Source: Streptomyces parvulus (lineage in GTDB: Bacteria > Actinomycetota > Actinomycetes > Streptomycetales > Streptomycetaceae). Taken from it: a stretch of 64,000 nt of DNA. The notes under the pieces were generated by a model. The model was not told the DNA's origin, searched no databases, and worked only from the letters and a program-made list of their open reading frames with translations. Positions within the stretch are counted from its first letter, which is position 1. Every line of letters begins with the position of its first letter. Shown piece by piece: positions 38,118 through 47,314 of the stretch. The stretch is taken from NCBI RefSeq assembly GCF_014648855.1, contig NZ_BMRX01000007.1, forward strand, positions 186,001 to 250,000. The letters run 5' to 3'. Made by a program: the position numbers and the translations under genes.

Positions 38118-38621
38118 ATGCGCATCCGCCGTACCCTGAGCGCCGCCGCCGCGACCGCCGGTGCCCTCGCGCTCGGTCTGGCCGCCGCCGTTCCCGCGCA
38201 GGCCGCCGAGTACTCCTCGGCCCTGAAGATCAAGGGCGTCCAGTACGACGCCCCGGGCCGGGACTCCAACAAGTGCTCCGGCGGCAACACCCGGAACGAG
38301 TACCTGACCATCAAGAACTACTCGAAGACGACGACCGTGAACCTGAAGGGCTACAAGGTCAAGGACGCCGTGGGCAACACGTTCACCTTCCGGAACAGCC
38401 ACACGCTCCAGCCCGGCGACCTGGTCAGCCTGCGCGGCGGACGCGGGACCGATTCGGACGCGGGGAACGTCGTCTACCGCCAGAACTGCAACTTCATATG
38501 GAACAACGACAAGGACACGATCTACTTCTACAAGCCCACCGGGGCCCGCGCCGACGTCCACGCCTACACCAAGAGCGCCAACGACCGGGACGGCAACGGC
38601 TACATCACGTACCACGGCTGA
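38118..38621 (+). CDS. Secreted lamin-tail-domain (LTD) protein
   Basis: This 167-residue exported protein has a Sec signal peptide with an Ala-rich core and likely cleavage in PAQAAE (after about residue 30). The mature part is a single LTD/Ig-like beta fold, marked by NEYLTIKNYSKTTTVNLKGY and LQPGDLVSLRGGRG. Two Cys (in KCSGG and QNCNF) could form a disulfide. Members of this family are extracellular and sometimes DNA- or surface-associated; no enzymatic role is visible. GAGGGGGG lies about 8 bases before ATG 38118. Codon usage is highly biased, suggesting strong expression. Confidence 0.92.
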   Translation: MRIRRTLSAAAATAGALALGLAAAVPAQAAEYSSALKIKGVQYDAPGRDSNKCSGGNTRNEYLTIKNYSKTTTVNLKGYKVKDAVGNTFTFRNSHTLQPGDLVSLRGGRGTDSDAGNVVYRQNCNFIWNNDKDTIYFYKPTGARADVHAYTKSANDRDGNGYITYHG

Positions 38622-38632
38622 CCCGCCGATGA

Positions 38633-38671
38633 GAAAGTGCTGCTGCCCGAAAGGACAGCAGCACTTTCTTC
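38633..38671. terminator. Bidirectional terminator, LTD gene / DD-carboxypeptidase
   Basis: Perfect 13-bp arms GAAAGTGCTGCTG (38633-38645) and CAGCAGCACTTTC (38656-38668) with a 10-base loop, between convergent genes and 12 bases after the LTD stop codon. The minus-strand reading ends the stem with a short A/T run. Confidence 0.85.
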
Positions 38672-38695
38672 ACGGAAACTCCGCAGCCGCAGGCC

Positions 38696-40048
38696 TCAGG
38701 CCCAGCAGCCGTTCACCGTGGCGGCGAGCCCGTCCATGGCGTCCTTGATGTCGCCGGGAGCCGCCGTGGAGTCGTTCTCGATGAAGGAGAAGATCCGCCA
38801 GTCCCCGTCGTCGGTGCGCGTGACGCCGCTCAGCGCGATCGCGCCCGTGAGCGTGCCGGTCTTCGCCCGCACCTTGCCGACCGCGCACCGGGAGTCGGGA
38901 TCGTCGAAGCGCCCCCACTCCGGGCCGAGGCTGGCACCGGCCTCGCCGGCGACCGGCAGCCCGTCGAGGATCGAGCCGAGGGCGGGGGACTCGGTGACCG
39001 CGTCGAGGAGCTGCGCGAGGGTCGCGGCCGGGATGCGGTCGGCGCGGGAGAGGCCGCTGCCGTCGTGCATCACGAAGTTGTCGAGGGAGATCCCGTACGA
39101 GCTGAGCACCTGGCGCACGAGTGCGGCGCCGCCCTCGAAGGTGGCCGGCCTCCCCAGCTCCACCGCGGACATGCGCAACAGCGTCTCGGCGATGTTGTTG
39201 TCGCTCGTCTTCAGCATCGTGCGGACGATGTCCGACAGGGGCGCCGACTTGTGCTGGGCCACCGGCACGTCGGAGTCCCGGGCCGTCCTGCGGGCGACGT
39301 CGCCGTCGACGGTGACGCCGAGCGCGGCGAGCTTCTCGGCGAAGACCTTGCCCGCGTCGATCGCCGTGTCGTCGACCGCGGCGCCGTCGACGACCAGTGA
39401 GCGGACCGGTGCGATCTCGGTGGGGTAGTAGCCCTCGTTCCAGCCCTCGGCGAGGCTCGGCTCGGCGAACAGGCTGTCGTCCACCCGCACCTTGACGCTG
39501 GACAGGCCCGCGGCCTTCAGCCCGTCGACGGCGGTCCTCGCCATCTCGGCGACGTCGTCGCCGGACAGGGTGCGGTCGCCGCCGCCGACGAGGGTGAGGG
39601 TGCCGTCGCCGTACACGACCTTCGTGGTGAACTCGTGGTTCGCGCCCAGCAGCGTCAGCGCGGTGGTCGCCGTGGCGAGCTTGGCGTTGGAGGCGGGCAT
39701 CAGCGTGGTGGAGCCGTTGTGGTCCCACAGGGGGGTGTCCGAGTCGGCGTCGAGGACCACGCCGCTGACGTTCGTGCCGAGGCGCGCGTCGGCGACGCGT
39801 TCGTCGAGGTTCGCGACCAGCTGGGCGTCGTCGGCGTCGAGGACGCCCGCGGAGACGCCCCGCGCGGCCGCGGGGCCGTCGTCGGCGGCGAAGGCGGAGG
39901 TGCCGGCCAGCGTGGCGGAGGCGACGGGCACGGCCATGGCGAGCACGAGGGCCCGGCGTGCGCCGGTCCGGCCGCCTCTCGCCCTGCGGTGCCGGCGGTT
40001 TCCGCCGGGCGCGAATGCATGAGTGGGGGTTTCGTCTGGCGTAGTCAT
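38696..40048 (-). CDS. dacB: D-Ala-D-Ala carboxypeptidase/endopeptidase (PBP4 family)
   Basis: This 450-residue penicillin-binding protein of the S13/PBP4 class trims or hydrolyses peptidoglycan cross-links outside the cytoplasmic membrane. An Arg-rich N-terminus and one hydrophobic segment (about 33-55) form a signal or anchor. Active-site motifs are S120-N-A-K123 (SxxK), SDN near 280 and KTGT near 400. The usual large insert domain of this class lies between the first two motifs. ATG 40048 is used because it is the only start giving a complete signal region, although no ribosome-binding site is obvious. Confidence 0.93.
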   Translation of the reverse strand: MTTPDETPTHAFAPGGNRRHRRARGGRTGARRALVLAMAVPVASATLAGTSAFAADDGPAAARGVSAGVLDADDAQLVANLDERVADARLGTNVSGVVLDADSDTPLWDHNGSTTLMPASNAKLATATTALTLLGANHEFTTKVVYGDGTLTLVGGGDRTLSGDDVAEMARTAVDGLKAAGLSSVKVRVDDSLFAEPSLAEGWNEGYYPTEIAPVRSLVVDGAAVDDTAIDAGKVFAEKLAALGVTVDGDVARRTARDSDVPVAQHKSAPLSDIVRTMLKTSDNNIAETLLRMSAVELGRPATFEGGAALVRQVLSSYGISLDNFVMHDGSGLSRADRIPAATLAQLLDAVTESPALGSILDGLPVAGEAGASLGPEWGRFDDPDSRCAVGKVRAKTGTLTGAIALSGVTRTDDGDWRIFSFIENDSTAAPGDIKDAMDGLAATVNGCWA

Positions 40049-40336
40049 GAGGAGAGTTCCAAAGCTCGGGCTTCCTGCTGTGGGGGTGGAACGGCGGGGA
40101 CATTAGCAGCCGTTGTGCGGGCTTCCGGCCCGGAAGTTCATCGGCTGTGAAGGTCTTGGAGAACTTCTGTCCCGGCGGCTTCGACGCGGGCCCTCTTCCG
40201 GCACCGAATGGGCAGTTCCACTGCCCTTTGGTGCAGCCCCCGGGCGGCCACGCAGGCGACACCGCCGCTCCAGGAGGAGCATGGGAACACACCGGCCGGC
40301 CCGGCTGTTGCCCGGATGCGGAACGGAGGCGCGACG

Positions 40337-41401
40337 GTGCACGGTGAATACAAGATCCCCGGCGGCAAGCTGGTCGTGGTGGACGTCGACGAGGAGGACG
40401 GCGCGCTGCGGCACGTGCGCGTGGCCGGCGACTTCTTCCTCGAACCGGACGAGGCCCTGGAGGCGGTGAACCGCGCGCTGGAGGGCGCTCCCGCGGACAC
40501 CGACGCGGCCGGGCTCGCCGCGCGGATCGACGCGGCGCTGCCCGAGGGGACCGTGATGTACGGACTGACCTCGCAGGGCGTGGCGGTCGCCGTGCGGCGG
40601 GCGCTCGCACAGGCCGCGGACTGGACGGACTACGACTGGCAGGTGATCCACGAGGGGCCCGAGCCCCCGGCCCTGCACATGGCACTGGACGAGGTGCTGA
40701 CGGCCGAGGTGGCGGCCGGCCGGCGGCCGCCCACGCTGCGGGTGTGGGAGTGGGGCGCCCCGGCGGTGATCATCGGCAGCTTCCAGTCGCTGCGCAACGA
40801 GGTGGACGCCGAGGGCGCCGCCCGTCACGGCGTCGAGGTGGTGCGCCGGATCTCCGGCGGCGGCGCCATGTTCGTCGAGCCCGGCAACACCATCACCTAC
40901 TCGCTGTCCGTGCCGGACGCGCTGGTGCAGGGGCTCTCCTTCCAGGACAGCTACGCCTATCTCGACGACTGGGTGCTGGGAGCGCTCGGCGAGATGGGGA
41001 TCCGCGCCTGGTACCAGCCGCTGAACGACATCGCCACCGACCAGGGCAAGATCGCCGGCGCCGCACAGAAGCGCGTGGTGGGTCCCGGCGGCGGTCCCGG
41101 CGCCGTGCTGCACCACGTGACCATGTCGTACGACATCGACGCGGACAAGATGCTGGAGGTGCTGCGCATCGGGCGGGAGAAGATGTCCGACAAGGGCACC
41201 CGGAGCGCCAGGAAGCGGGTGGACCCGCTGCGCCGCCAGACGGGACTGGCCCGCGAGGAGGTCATCGAGCGGATGATCTCCTCCTTCGACGCCCGGTACG
41301 GGCTGAGCCGCGGCAAGGTGACCGACGGGGAACTGGCCCGGGCGCGGGAGCTGGCGCGGACGAAGTTCTCCTCGGCCGAGTGGACGGCACGGGTGCCCTG
41401 A
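40337..41401 (+). CDS. Lipoate-protein ligase A family protein, domain-permuted
   Basis: This 354-residue protein attaches lipoate (or octanoate or biotin) to acceptor lysines via an adenylate. The N-terminal 85 residues (HGEYKIPGGKLVVVDV and following) resemble the accessory domain that is C-terminal in E. coli LplA. The catalytic BPL/LPL domain follows, with RRISGGGAMF near 170, the NTITYSL strand and the catalytic-Lys segment DQGKIAGAAQKR near 237. Domain order is therefore reversed. GTG 40337 has GGAGG (40325-40329) 7 bases upstream; earlier in-frame ATGs lack such a site. Whether it ligates free lipoate or moves it between proteins is not decided by sequence. Confidence 0.9.
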   Translation: MHGEYKIPGGKLVVVDVDEEDGALRHVRVAGDFFLEPDEALEAVNRALEGAPADTDAAGLAARIDAALPEGTVMYGLTSQGVAVAVRRALAQAADWTDYDWQVIHEGPEPPALHMALDEVLTAEVAAGRRPPTLRVWEWGAPAVIIGSFQSLRNEVDAEGAARHGVEVVRRISGGGAMFVEPGNTITYSLSVPDALVQGLSFQDSYAYLDDWVLGALGEMGIRAWYQPLNDIATDQGKIAGAAQKRVVGPGGGPGAVLHHVTMSYDIDADKMLEVLRIGREKMSDKGTRSARKRVDPLRRQTGLAREEVIERMISSFDARYGLSRGKVTDGELARARELARTKFSSAEWTARVP

Positions 41402-41583
41402 CGGAGACGGCCGGCGGCTCTCCCGCCGCGAGCCGGGGCGCTCGTCACCCCGTCCCGGTCCGTCTGCGTCACCGCCCGGGCACGCACCGAGTTCGGGCTT
41501 CCGCCCCACCGGGACTCGTGTGAGACTGGCGTCCCGTCCGCTGTGCGGACCCCCTCCGCACCGTCCCCCACGAGAAGTGCGCC

Positions 41584-42233
41584 GTGCGTTCTCTTCCCCT
41601 GCCGCTCGCCCTGACCGCGCGTCTGGCGCCGGTCGCCGTGCTCGCCACGGCGGGCTGGGCGCTGTCGTCCGGGCCGGACACCTCTCCGGCCGCGAAGGAC
41701 AAGACGCCGCCTCCCGCCGACCGGTCCGCCTCCGCGCCCGCCACCGAGGCGGCGACGAAGACGTACGCCGCCGCGCCCGCGCCCTGCGGGAGCCTGGCCG
41801 CGAAGACGGTCACCTCCCTGGTCCCGGGCGCCAAGGCGGCCGGCAAGGAGATCCCGTCGACCGACACCGACGTGCGCCGCACCTGTTCCTGGAACGCGCT
41901 CAAGGGATACGACTACCGCTGGCTCGACGTCTCCTTCGAGGTGATGGCTTCCGAGGACGCCGCCCGGAAGTCGTACGAGGGGCGCGTCGCCGACCGGAGC
42001 GGGGGCGGCGAGGTGCCGGGGCTCGGCGACGCGGCCTACTCGGTCGTGAACCTCACCACCGAGGACAAGCAGCAGACGCGTGAGGGCACGGTGCTGGTCC
42101 GTGCCTCCAACGCCCTGGTGATGATCACGTACAACGGCAGCGACTTCGAGTCGAAGAAGGCGCCGTCCTCGGACACGATCAACAAGGGCGCCATCAAGGC
42201 GGCCAAGGAGGCCGTGGCCGCCCTGGCGGACGG

Positions 42234-42243
<10 letters not shown>
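41584..42243 (+). CDS. DUF3558-like exported protein
   Basis: This 219-residue protein has a hydrophobic N-terminus (about 8-28) acting as signal or anchor, a Pro/Ala/Lys-rich linker, then a domain resembling DUF3558 (PCGSL, RRTCSW, EVPGLGDAAYSV, VLVRASNALVMITYNG). The two Cys are likely paired. No lipobox Cys is present, so it is probably secreted or membrane-anchored. GTG 41584 has GAGAAG 6 bases upstream. It overlaps the convergent NCS1 permease gene by 10 bases. Function is unknown; assignment to DUF3558 is by pattern only. Confidence 0.82.
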
Positions 42244-43784
<1,541 letters not shown>

Positions 43785-43901
43785 GGGCAGGCCAATCGTG
43801 CGGTGGGACGGGAGAGGCCGTGCGGGGGTGGTGCCGTGGGGGGTGCGCGGGTGCGCCCTGGGCCCCTCCCCCGGGAGGAAGGGGAGGGGAGTCGGAGGGG
43901 G

Positions 43902-44924
43902 TCAGGCGTTGAGCGCGGAGATGATCCGGGTGCCGTAGGCGTCGATCACGGCTTCCTGCGCGTCGTGCATGTCGTAGACGGCGAACTGGTCGACGCCGAG
44001 GGCGCGCAGGGCCCGGAGCTTCTCGATGTGCTTCTCCGGCGGTCCGATGAGGCAGAACCGGTCGACGATCTCGTCCGGCACGAACCGGGTGTCGGGGTTG
44101 CCGCTGCGTCCGTGGTGGCTGTAGTCGTAGCCCTCGCGGGACTTGATGTAGCCGGTGAGTTCGTCGGGGACCGCGCCGGTGTGGGCGCCGTACCTGGCGA
44201 CCAGGTCGGCGACGTGGTTGCCGACCATGCCGCCGAACCAGCGGCACTGCTCCCGCGCGTGGGCCAGCGCCTCGGGCGAGTCGTCGGGGGTGACGTAGGC
44301 CGGGGCGGCGACGCAGATCGTCACCTCGTCCGGGTCCCGGCCGGCGGCCGCCGCGGCGTCCTTGACGGCCTTGACCATGTACTCGGTGAGGTAGAGGTCG
44401 GCGAGCTGGAGGATGAAGCCGTCGGCCTCCTCCCCGGTCATCTTCAGGGCCTTCGGGCCGTACGCCGCCATCCAAACGGGGAGTTCGGCGCCCGGCTTGA
44501 TCCAGGGGAAGCGCACGGTGGTGCCGCCGCCGAGGTCGGCCTCCTCGCCGCGGCCCAGCGCCCGGATCACGCGCATGGCGTCGCTGATGCGGGCGAGGGT
44601 GTTGGGCTTGCGGCCGGCCACGCGCATCGCGGAGTCGCCGCGGCCGATGCCGCAGACGGTGCGGTTGCCGAACATGTCGTTGAGGGTGGCGAAGGTGGAG
44701 GCGGTCACCTCCCAGGTGCGGGTGCCGGGGTTGGTGACCATCGGGCCGACCTTGAGGCGCGTGGTGTGGGCCAGGATCTGGCTGTGGATGACGAACGGCT
44801 CCTGCCAGAGCACGGCGGAGTCGAAGGTCCAGCCGTGGGTGAAGCCGTTGCTTTCCGCCCGCTTCATGAGGTCGACGACGCGGGAGGCGGGCGGGTCGGT
44901 CTGGAGGACGAGTCCGAAGTCCAT
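43902..44924 (-). CDS. LLM-class (F420-type) flavin oxidoreductase
   Basis: This 340-residue luciferase-like TIM-barrel monooxygenase/F420-dependent oxidoreductase has MDFGLVLQTDPPAS at the N-terminus, CGIGRGDSAMRVAG as the phosphate-binding loop region, and PVWMAAYGPKAL as the conserved central segment. It is the third gene of a tight operon after nitrilase-type and dihydropyrimidinase genes, 11 bases after the latter, with AGGAG partly overlapping the upstream stop. From memory, this subfamily often accompanies hydantoinase genes in actinobacteria. A role in reducing or oxidising a pyrimidine-ring intermediate is inferred; no dihydropyrimidine dehydrogenase is seen nearby. Confidence 0.9.
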   Translation of the reverse strand: MDFGLVLQTDPPASRVVDLMKRAESNGFTHGWTFDSAVLWQEPFVIHSQILAHTTRLKVGPMVTNPGTRTWEVTASTFATLNDMFGNRTVCGIGRGDSAMRVAGRKPNTLARISDAMRVIRALGRGEEADLGGGTTVRFPWIKPGAELPVWMAAYGPKALKMTGEEADGFILQLADLYLTEYMVKAVKDAAAAAGRDPDEVTICVAAPAYVTPDDSPEALAHAREQCRWFGGMVGNHVADLVARYGAHTGAVPDELTGYIKSREGYDYSHHGRSGNPDTRFVPDEIVDRFCLIGPPEKHIEKLRALRALGVDQFAVYDMHDAQEAVIDAYGTRIISALNA

Positions 44925-44935
44925 GGGCACCGCTC

Positions 44936-46339
44936 CTAGTTCAGGTACTGGCAGGTGGAGCGCGGGGTGTAGACGCCGTGGCCCTTGCGTCCGGTGTACT
45001 CCCGCTCGGTGACGACCGGTTCGCCGCGCGAGAGCACGGTCTCCACCCGGCCGGTGACGCGCTTGCCCTCGTACGCCGAGTAGTCGACGTTCATGTGGTG
45101 GGTCCCGGCGGAGATGACCTGCTCGGCGTGCGGGTCGTAGACGACGATGTCGGCGTCGGCGCCGGGCGCGATGGTGCCCTTCTTCGGGTACAGGCCGAAC
45201 ATGCGGGCCGGGGTGGCGCAGGCGATCTCGATCCAGCGGCGGCGGCCGATGTGCCCGTCGACGACGGCCTGGTGGAGCAGGTCCATGCGGTTCTCGACGC
45301 CCGGCATCCCGTTGGGGATCTTGGAGAAGTCGCCGCGGCCCAGCTCCTTCTGACCGCTGAAGCAGAAGGGGCAGTGGTCGGTCGAGACCACCTGGAGGTC
45401 GTTGGTCCTCAGGCCCCGCCACAGCGCCGCCTGGTGCTCGCGCGGGCGCAGCGGGGTGCTGCACACGTACTTGGCACCCTCGAAGTCCGGTTCGGCGAGG
45501 TTGTCGGTGGACAGGAACAGGTACTGCGGGCAGGTCTCGCCGAAGACGTTCAGGCCCTCGTCGCGGGCGCGGATCAGCTCGGTGACCGCCTCGGTCGCGG
45601 AGACGTGCACGACGTAGAGGGGCGCGCCGGCGACCTGGGCGAGCCTGATGGCGCGGTGGGTGGCCTCGGCCTCCAGGAGGGCCTTGCGGACCTCGCCGTG
45701 GAAGCGCGGGTCGGTCTCGCCGCGGGCGAGGGCCTGCTCGACCAGGACGTCGATGGCGATGCCGTTCTCGGCGTGCATCATGATGAGCCCGCCGTTGCCG
45801 GCGGCGCGCTGCATGGCCCGCAGGATCTGGCCGTCGTCGGAGTAGAAGACGCCGGGGTAGGCCATGAACTGCTTGAAGGAGGTCACGCCCTCCTCGACCA
45901 GCAGGTCCATCTCCTTGAGCGTCTCCTGGTTCACGTCGGAGACGATCATGTGGAAGCCGTAGTCGATCGCGCAGTTGCCCTCGGCCTTGGCGTGCCAGGC
46001 GTCGAGGCCCTCGCGCAGGGAGTGGCCGACGCTCTGGATGGCGAAGTCGACGATGGTGGTCGTGCCGCCCCAGGCGGCGGCGCGGGTGCCGGTCTCGAAG
46101 GTGTCGGCGGCGTAGGTGCCGCCGAAGGGCATCTCCATGTGGGTGTGTGCGTCGACGCCGCCCGGGATGACGTACTTGCCGGTGGCGTCGATGACGCGTT
46201 CGGCCGTGAAGGCGTCGGCGGCCCGCGTGCCGGTGGCGGCGAGGGCGGCGACGCGGCCGTCCTCGATCAGGACGTCGGCGTGGATCTCGTCGGACGCGGT
46301 GATGACGAGGCCGCCGCGGACGACGGTACGGCTGCTCAT
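44936..46339 (-). CDS. Dihydropyrimidinase / hydantoinase
   Basis: This 467-residue binuclear metallohydrolase opens dihydrouracil, dihydrothymine or hydantoin rings to N-carbamoyl-beta-amino acids. The metal site is intact: H65 and H67 in DAHTHME, the carboxylated bridging K156 in SFKQFMAYPG, HAENG, HVSATE and the catalytic Asp in STDHCPF. GGAGGGA precedes ATG 46339. It starts 14 bases after the beta-ureidopropionase gene and is followed 11 bases later by the LLM oxidoreductase, forming a three-gene operon. Together they fit reductive pyrimidine degradation, although D-hydantoin use remains possible. Confidence 0.95.
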   Translation of the reverse strand: MSSRTVVRGGLVITASDEIHADVLIEDGRVAALAATGTRAADAFTAERVIDATGKYVIPGGVDAHTHMEMPFGGTYAADTFETGTRAAAWGGTTTIVDFAIQSVGHSLREGLDAWHAKAEGNCAIDYGFHMIVSDVNQETLKEMDLLVEEGVTSFKQFMAYPGVFYSDDGQILRAMQRAAGNGGLIMMHAENGIAIDVLVEQALARGETDPRFHGEVRKALLEAEATHRAIRLAQVAGAPLYVVHVSATEAVTELIRARDEGLNVFGETCPQYLFLSTDNLAEPDFEGAKYVCSTPLRPREHQAALWRGLRTNDLQVVSTDHCPFCFSGQKELGRGDFSKIPNGMPGVENRMDLLHQAVVDGHIGRRRWIEIACATPARMFGLYPKKGTIAPGADADIVVYDPHAEQVISAGTHHMNVDYSAYEGKRVTGRVETVLSRGEPVVTEREYTGRKGHGVYTPRSTCQYLN

Positions 46340-46353
46340 GCTGTTCCCTCCAG

Positions 46354-47196
46354 TCAGGGCGCGGTCAGCGGGGAGTACGCGCCGGGCGCGCGGTCCCGGT
46401 AGAACTGCCAGCGGTCGCGGACCTCGCGCAGCTTGGCCAGATCCAGGTCGCGGACGACGAGTTCGGTCTCCTTGTCGCTCGCCACCTCACCGACGAACCG
46501 GGCCTCGGGGTCGACGAAGTACGAGGTGCCGTAGAAGTCGTTGTCGCCGTACTCCTCGACGCCGACGCGGTTGATGGCGCCGACGAAGTACTCGTTGGCG
46601 ACGGCCGCCGCCGGCTGCTCCAGCTGCCAGAGGTAGCCGGAGAGGCCGCGGGAGGTCGCCGAGGGGTTGAAGACGACCTCGGCGCCCTGGAGGCCCAGCG
46701 CCCGCCAGCCCTCGGGGAAGTGCCGGTCGTAGCAGATATAGACGCCGACCTTGCCGACGGCGGTGTCGAAGACCGGCCAGCCGGAGTTGCCGGGGCGGAA
46801 GTAGAACTTCTCCCAGAAGCCGCGCACCTGCGGGATGTGGGTCTTGCGGTACTTGCCGAGGTAGGAGCCGTCGGCGTCGAGCACGGCGGCGGTGTTGTAG
46901 AGGACGCCGGGCTGCTCCTCCTCGTACATCGGGAGCACCAGGACCATGCCGTGCTCGCGGGCGAGCCGCTGGAAGCGCTCGACGACCGGGCCGTCGGGGA
47001 TGCGCTCGGCGTAGGCGTAGAACTCGGGGTCCTGGACCTGGCAGAAGTAGGGCCCGTAGAACAGCTCCTGGAAGCACAGCACTTGGGCCCCTTGGGCGGC
47101 GGCGTCGCGGACCGCCTGCTCGTGGACCCGGATCATCGACTCCTTGTCGCCCGTCCAGGCGGTCTGGAAGAGCGCGGCACGGATCACTCGGCTCAT
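46354..47196 (-). CDS. Beta-ureidopropionase-type carbon-nitrogen hydrolase (copy 1)
   Basis: This 280-residue nitrilase-superfamily amidohydrolase is predicted to hydrolyse N-carbamoyl-beta-alanine to beta-alanine, CO2 and ammonia. The catalytic triad is E44, K118 and C155 (ICYDRHFPE). ATG 47196 has GGAGG 6 bases upstream. It is the first gene of the operon with dihydropyrimidinase and the LLM enzyme. It is closely similar to the protein at 50269-51111: same length and same triad positions. Four GCNCGGTGT boxes lie 16-118 bases upstream of the start. Confidence 0.94.
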   Translation of the reverse strand: MSRVIRAALFQTAWTGDKESMIRVHEQAVRDAAAQGAQVLCFQELFYGPYFCQVQDPEFYAYAERIPDGPVVERFQRLAREHGMVLVLPMYEEEQPGVLYNTAAVLDADGSYLGKYRKTHIPQVRGFWEKFYFRPGNSGWPVFDTAVGKVGVYICYDRHFPEGWRALGLQGAEVVFNPSATSRGLSGYLWQLEQPAAAVANEYFVGAINRVGVEEYGDNDFYGTSYFVDPEARFVGEVASDKETELVVRDLDLAKLREVRDRWQFYRDRAPGAYSPLTAP

Positions 47197-47211
47197 CTTC
47201 GGCCTCCACTC

Positions 47212-47314
47212 GCTCGGTGTGGCGCTCGGTGTGGGGCGAGCCTAGGGAGCGCCGGCGGCCGGTTCGACTGGCACGGTGTCACGTCCGCGGGGGTCGGGCA
47301 TTGCACGGTGTCAC
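47212..47314. promoter_or_regulatory. Cluster of GCNCGGTGT boxes, candidate PucR sites
   Basis: GCTCGGTGTGG occurs at 47212-47222 and 47224-47234 (12-base spacing), and GCACGGTGTCAC occurs at 47271-47282 and 47303-47314 (32-base spacing). All four share GCNCGGTGT in the same orientation. They fill the gap between the pucR stop codon (the last box overlaps it) and the start of the operon at 47196. A related copy, GCGCGGTGTCGA, is at 51220-51231 upstream of the second operon. Confidence 0.55.

Noticed and set aside
40049..40080. GGAAC near the dacB start as an ECF (SigE-type) -35
   Set aside because: It lies 9 bases before the ATG, so the promoter would be inside the gene, and no matching -10 follows.
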